The notes under the pieces were generated by a model, which saw only the letters and a program-made list of their open reading frames with translations, made no database searches and was not told where the DNA came from. Below are positions 58,945-64,000 of a stretch of DNA of 64,000 nucleotides, in pieces. Origin of the DNA: Ixodes scapularis (Eukaryota; Arthropoda; Arachnida; Ixodida; Ixodidae). The stretch spans positions 64,109,830 to 64,173,829 of the forward strand of contig NW_024609880.1 of the NCBI RefSeq assembly GCF_016920785.2, written 5' to 3'. Every line of letters starts with the position of its first letter. Positions within the stretch are counted from its first letter, which is position 1. The position numbers and the translations under genes are program-made.

Positions 58945-60340
58945 ATAGAAGAATGGATAGTTGGGCGCGTTGGTGGGAATTCATCGCAGGAAACAGCGCG
59001 AAAAACAGACGACGACGAAGAAGCACACAGTGTATCGAGTACAGCTCCGCTTGGCTCCGTTGGTCTTCCTTCTTTACAAAAGTGAAAAGGCTAAAGGTGG
59101 TTTTTTTTTTTTTTTCGTTTTTTTTTAATTAGGAGTTGATATTATGTATACGTATATAATGAACATGGCATTGTATGTACTACAATCACCGGCAGCGCGC
59201 CCATACTTCCAGCTAACCCAAATTTCGGAAGATGCTAGATCACCGCCTAATCTTGTAAATGTAAAAAAAAAAAAAAAAAGGTATTGTTTTTTTTTTTCTA
59301 CGCTGATGCAAGTTCTGTTGGGCGCCGAACTTAAATACCAAAAAAATAAAAAAAAATAAAAAAAAAGAAATAAAAAAGACATCATGTGTGTGTGTGCGGC
59401 GATTTTCTTTGTCTTAATTATTTCCGCGAGTGCTACACGGAAACAGCGACATGGCAGTTTACTGTACGCCTTTGTTATCCTTGTCATATCTTTGTGATTG
59501 ATGCTAGCGACAATAATTTCACAATAACAGCGAGCCCATTTAGTCACACATTGTCTGCTAAGCAGCTCTATGTCGTGCATTAAACGGTCGCGCCGGCAAC
59601 CCGATGCAAGAGGCTTTTGAAACCGGCATCCCTCCCTGTCGTCAGAGAGATCCCAACGAGGAACAAGAAACAAAACAAACAAGAAACTGAGAAAGACACA
59701 TTAAGCCGAGATACCAAAAAGAAAACAACAAAAATATATACAGGCGCGCTTTTCTTTTCCCGATCCCGCGTCCCGTCCTTGGCGGACGAAGTTTAAACCG
59801 AGGCGGAGCAGTCACGTAGGCGCTTACGTCATGTGTTCAACGAGGAACAGCTACGCTTTTATGTATTTCTGGACGTTGTCTCATACGCGAGCGGGACGGC
59901 GGCATTCTTCCGTTGTGCGAACGCCGCCTAACAAATGGTGTGGCAAACGGTTGTCATTGGTAACCTTGGTTGTCATCTGGACAGCGCGTGTGAGCCAGGC
60001 GATGCCTAAAAATGGAATCCCGCAAAATCGATTTTTCGGGCTTTTTTTTTTTTTTTTCCACTTGTGTTTATTGCAGACGGTGTTCCTTATTGTGTTTTCT
60101 TGTTTCGTGATGGGCATCCCTGTGACGGAAAGAAAAGCACAGAACCAACATCACTAATCTCTCCTCAGGAAGCAGGGAAGACGGCAGTCGTCTGCTCCAG
60201 TAGTAGCAGACGACTTTTTCGACGCAGACAAAGAAAATAAAAATCGTGGATGGCGGCTGGCGCGGCTGAGAATTACAAGCGCAGTCTAGCCCGTAAAGAG
60301 AGCTTTTACTACCGATTTGAAAGCGCCACTGGGGCCTTCG
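58945..60340. other. No gene seen
   Basis: A and T homopolymers near 59101, 59262 and 60040. A 185-codon minus-strand frame (59125-59682) is rich in Phe/Lys homopolymer translation and has no domain. Confidence 0.35.
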
Positions 60341-60811
60341 TCGCCGAATGAAGCCGACAACAAGAAAACCAACCGGCGGAGAGAGCGGGGGGGAGGCAAA
60401 CGGAAGCAAAGGGGGCCAAAGTCGGCTATCGAAATCGCGATCGACCGGTGACTCTCCCACGGCCCCCGAGGTGGCGCTGCTCCTCCAGCCCCTTCGTCGC
60501 CTGCTCCGCGTTGGGTTCGTGCCGTGGATCCCGTGGTCTTTGGCCGCCCGTTCCGAGGCCCGCCAAACGAACCATCAGCTGTTGGTACTGACGGATACCG
60601 TCACCCTACCACCTCTCAGGCCGGCGACAGGTCCCGACCCAGTGAACGGACCGTACCCGCTGCCCGTCCCAAACCAGCGAGCGCAACGCGAAGCGTGTGC
60701 CATCCCAGGTCGATCAGCCGCTGCGGCGCGCGAGCGACGACGCGCCGTTGGCCGTGTGGGTGCCGTGTCCACCCGCGTCTTCTTGCCCCTTGGGGTTTTC
60801 GGGGGTCTGAG
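60341..60811 (+). promoter_or_regulatory. GC/CpG-rich tract before exon C
   Basis: A third GC/CpG-rich island, like those around A1 and B. An ATG at 60348 opens a 263-codon frame running past 61100, and another frame opens at 60524, but neither is the frame of exon C, and their Arg/Pro/Ala-rich content is what GC-rich DNA gives by chance. I read the tract as promoter or leader. A single-base assembly error could link one of these frames to exon C. Confidence 0.35.
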
Positions 60812-60978
60812 GTGGTGCCAGCGCCGGCCGCGCCCTGAAGAAGCTTTCCAAGGCGCCGTCGTCGCGCTCCCTGCCCCGGGGGGCCGGCGGCGACGGCGGC
60901 CTCTTCTCCAAGATGAGACGTCTGCGGAGCCACACGCTGCCCTCCAGGCTGACCCAGACGGCCAAGCGGGTGGCTCTG
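60812..60978 (+). CDS. Alternative coding exon C (basic Ser-rich N-terminus, unidentified gene)
   Basis: The frame is open from just after a TGA at 60808 to a CTG/GTGAGC donor after 60978, in phase 0. It encodes a segment with ALKKLSKAPSSRSLPRG, then GGDGGLFSK, then MRRLRSHTLPSRL and QTAKRVAL. RSHTLP fits the mode-1 14-3-3 pattern RSx(S/T)xP. Translation may start at the in-frame ATG at 60913 (A at -3), giving 22 residues. Otherwise the exon may be internal, with an acceptor AG at 60810-60811 or 60820-60821 after a modest pyrimidine tract. The phase-0 donor equals those of A2 and B, and the CpG-rich setting resembles A1 and B. The gene is unidentified and the start is unresolved. Confidence 0.5.
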
Positions 60979-63227
60979 GTGAGCGGGCAACCACCAACAC
61001 CCTTTCGACACCCGCGGCGGCGGCCGCCTTGCCTGACCTCGCGTCGGATGCTTGCTCGCCGCCCGTGCCCGCCTGCCTACTGTTCCTAATGCGGAACCCT
61101 CTCGTTTTATCGCCGTGTCTGCTCTTTTCCGGTTTTTAGTTGGGTTCGCTCGTCTGCCTTCTAGGTCGTCGCGGTTCCGCTGTTGCTGATCCCGCTTGTC
61201 TTGCCACTGGGTCACGTTTTGTTTCTATTGATTCCGTCTGCTCCTCAACCACATTGATACCTCCTGCAGTCCATGGCTGTTTAGTGCGTGCGTATTTGTA
61301 TTTTGGCTCGTCCTAAAACGCGTCACTCGCAACTGCAGTTTAAAAAAAAAAAAAAAAAAAAAAAGGGCGACAAAATTTTTACAAACAAAAACTCCAAGAA
61401 AGGGTGGCGTTTTTTGTTCGTTGCTGTGTAGGGACCTTCGTTGTGGTCTGGGTAATTATTGGGTGTGCTGTTTTGAGGGGAGATAAGTGCGCACGCGTAC
61501 GTACGGCGGGGTTTCATTACGCCTCTAGCTGGAGTGTGAACCCTGTTCCTTCTTTGTCGGGCTTTCTTTTTCTCTTTTTTGTTTGTCAGTTTTTGTATGG
61601 GTGAATTTCGGGTTCCCACGGGAGCGGCCGTGCGAACAAGGACCCGCCCCTTTGTCCCTGATCAGGCGATAGGCGCTTGACTGCCTAATAATTAAAGACC
61701 AGGCTTAAATGTAGTCTTTAATACCCCAACAAACTGTCTTGTAGGTCATCTAGCCACCTGAGGTAGAAAGAGACAAGCAGGTGCTGCTTATTCCCCTGGT
61801 TAAAAAAAAGTAAATGTGATACTTTATGATCTTAGCTGGCGAAACTCTCCTACCACCATGAGACATGCAAATAGCATGGCAATGCCATGGCCATGCAGGC
61901 ATCTAGGCAAGGTGAATGATCCCTTGCATAAATTTATTTACAGGAAGTAGCCAGCGAATTACGGAAGGCTCGGCACGTAGTCTGTCGAGGCAAACAAGTT
62001 TGAAGTCGGTTTGGTCACTGCATGTGACTACTTAATTTTCATTGTCTGGGGGAAAGCTTGTGCAACGAAAGACAGTCAATCAGATAAGCTTCTTGTTGAC
62101 CTCAAGAAATGCAGCAGAATGCAGTGCTTTGGGAGCATTTAGAGGCTCTTGGTAGCTTTCTTCATGTGTAAATTAATGTGCCAGCAGTGCAGAGCACTTG
62201 AATAGTTGAACACTTGAAATTCTGTTTGTCCGCTGGAAACGTTTGCACTCTGTTTGATTGATAGAAAAGGGAGGATTTGTTGGCAACGTCCGTTGAGGAG
62301 GTTGGGTCAGTGTTGCTATATTTCTGGGTCACGACAGATTCCAACCAATCGGAGCGTGTGATCGTGCAAGCACTGTTCCAGTTTCTGGACCATACTAGCA
62401 AGGAGTGGGCACTAGCGTTCTTATAAAGCCAAATGTTGCATATTTCTTTTAAGTATAGCTCCCTCTTTATATGTCCTCATGTATATTTTGATACATTTAT
62501 GTGCTGATATTATTCATTTTTATTCAGTAGTTCCTTCAATTGGGGGTCTAACAAAATTAAATATAGGTAAACAACAAATATCTAATAATTCGTAACTTAA
62601 CAAAGCAAATTTCTATAAATGCTGAATTTGCCATAAAAGGATAGATTACAAAAATTAACGTACAAATTTCATTAGAACTACACACAAAGAAACTGTAACC
62701 CTATTCGTCTTCACTCTAAACACTGAACACTGACAGAGTGTAAAATGTGGTACAACTTAAAACCTATTTGGGGAACGTTGATTCTGGAGGAGGGAATGCA
62801 TTGTTCAATGTACATGCTTTGTTTAAAAATTATCTGGTAGCTGAGACTACTCAGTCCTTGAATGTCTTCTGCCATATATGAAGCGAGTGAGGCAGTGTCA
62901 AGACTTTTTCTGAATTGTACGTGAATGTTGGAACAAGGTATTATTGAGGCAGCTTTCGTTTCCTGTTGAAAAAGGTGCTAGCACACTTATTTTAGCCATA
63001 AAGTATAAAAAATATTATGAACTATTTGCTATATCTTTGAGTTATGCATTCATCACTTTACTCATCTTTTTCATCCCAGGGATTGAGATGGTGGCCATGT
63101 CTAATGACCCACATTTCTAGCTTCATAAACTCGGACGTGGGCCTGGATATATTGAGTAACGCTTAGATTAGTTTGAAGACAGCCTGGGATAGAAAAGGGT
63201 ATAAAAAAAGCAGAACAGTGCTAATGT
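60979..63227. other. No gene seen; intron-like DNA turning AT-rich
   Basis: GC content drops after about 61200. An A run lies at 61341-61363. From 61700 the DNA is AT-richer and almost free of long homopolymers, unlike the preceding 60 kb. No exon with paired splice sites recognised. Confidence 0.4.
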
Positions 63228-63300
63228 AGACAGAGGACATAATGAACAGAGAACAGGGCAGCGCCGTGTGCGGTAACTTTGTGCCTTATGTCCTTTGTCT
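63228..63300. repeat. Short inverted repeat AGACAGAGGACATAA
   Basis: 15-bp arms with one mismatch (63228-63242 and 63286-63300) enclose 43 bp with CAGGGCAGCGCCGTGTG. Confidence 0.65.
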
Positions 63301-64000
63301 ATTTAAGTGTTTCTTTTGCCTTTTCATAATCGCATACCAAGTAGTCCGACTTAATGTCTTTTTGATGGACAAGGGCTCTTGACATGCTGTGTCTGCAGGG
63401 ACGAGACGTATCTTGAGTCTTGTTCAGAGCAGACGCTTTGATGGCCGTAAAGAACAGAATTGTGGAGTGTTTAGACGCCTGGCTCTGGCATAGTGGGGCA
63501 GGCCCACTTGACACTGTGTTGTTTTGTCTCGTTCCAGCTTCCACATGCGCACTCTCTCTGTGATAAGATAGACATCGAGGACTTGGGTGAGTTGGCCGCC
63601 TCCTTCCCCCTCTTTTTTGTGCATCTCTCTTCCGTGACAAGACACGCCTCCCAATAGTAGAATGGAGTGGCGTCCGACCAGGAGCTGTTGCGGAACTTGA
63701 GTTTTTGAAAGAGGACCACCTGTAAATGCGGACGGATGCATTTCTCGGAAAGCTTGCCGCAACTGCACCATTTTTTTTTTCTTGCCATCTTTCGGTCTGT
63801 TTGTTGGCACACGGCACCATGTTAAATTGGAAGTCTCTGCAACGTTTCCAATTTGATTTCATGTGGGGAAAGAAGACGCCGTCCGAAATTTGGTGTCATC
63901 TAGTCATAGTTATTATAATGTATGCTAGAGGTTCAAGTGGCACTAGTGTGCTATGCAAATTGAAGTAGACAGCAACCATTCAAAAATTGATTTCCGGTAA
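63301..64000. other. No gene confirmed; one unsupported minus-strand frame
   Basis: A 187-codon minus-strand frame (63862 down to 63299, ATG start) is the longest ATG frame outside GC-rich DNA. Its product is basic and Ser/Arg-rich without recognisable domain. Two other minus-strand frames overlap it. It might be retroelement-derived or chance. Confidence 0.3.

Noticed and set aside
60348..61139. 263-codon ATG frame over exon C
   Set aside because: It is out of frame with the phase-matched exon C and runs through its donor. The C-terminal half is Ala/Pro/Leu-rich without motif. It would need reconsidering only if a single-base assembly error were shown.
63299..63862. 187-codon minus-strand ATG frame
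   Set aside because: No domain was recognised, and two alternative frames of similar length overlap it. It was kept only as an unsupported possibility in the region note.

Overview
This is a window of animal nuclear DNA, most likely from an arthropod and, as a best guess, a chelicerate such as a hard tick. There is no prokaryotic gene organisation. The only convincing coding pieces are short and bounded by splice signals, and they sit tens of kilobases apart. The rest is intron or intergenic DNA packed with non-autonomous DNA transposons, fold-back elements, microsatellites and long homopolymers. The tick assignment is inferred from this texture, not from an identified gene.

Coding content. 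Four exon-like stretches on the + strand fit together as the 5' end of one gene with at least three alternative starts: A1 (461 to about 935), A2 (23262-23380), B (26099-26446) and C (about 60812-60978). A1, B and C lie in GC/CpG-rich islands (1-1000, 24340-26450, 60340-61150). A1 can end in phase 1, which is the entry phase of A2. The donors of A2, B and C are all GTGAG and all phase 0, as expected if they splice alternatively to one common exon beyond 64 kb. The encoded N-termini are Ser/Arg/Pro-rich, apparently disordered, and carry basophilic kinase sites (RRHS, RRGS, RRNT, RSHTLP). I could not identify the gene.

Mobile DNA. Two hAT-type elements have perfect 8-bp target duplications (12677-14119 and 57846-58936), and a third, older one lies at 18314-18932. 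Elements with TAA target duplications and AGGC termini (14187-14368, 55138-55941, plus older relatives) resemble PIF/Harbinger MITEs. Three fold-back copies share an internal core (2735-3394, 41732-42506, fragment near 31.95 kb). A separate 2.9-kb palindrome (33831-36732) carries two tandem units in each arm. A CR1/L2-like LINE 3' fragment lies at 29985-30882. A small family of paired palindromes with the core CCGCTAAATTTAGCGG occurs at five sites. Several further short inverted-repeat elements have arms of 16-51 bp.

Layout. 0-1.3 kb: GC-rich exon A1 plus a 67-bp minisatellite. 1.3-23 kb: intron-like, repeat-rich DNA. 23.2-26.5 kb: exon A2, a GC-rich promoter-like tract and exon B. 26.5-60.3 kb: intron-like DNA with most of the palindromes and transposons. 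60.3-61.1 kb: GC-rich tract with exon C. 61.1-64 kb: AT-richer DNA without recognisable genes. I saw no tRNA gene that looks functional, no rRNA, no CRISPR and no complete transposase. No clearly new biological system is visible. The best candidates for something undescribed are the multi-start gene, the paired CCGCTAAATTTAGCGG family with its CRE-like interior, and the 2.9-kb duplex-unit fold-back.
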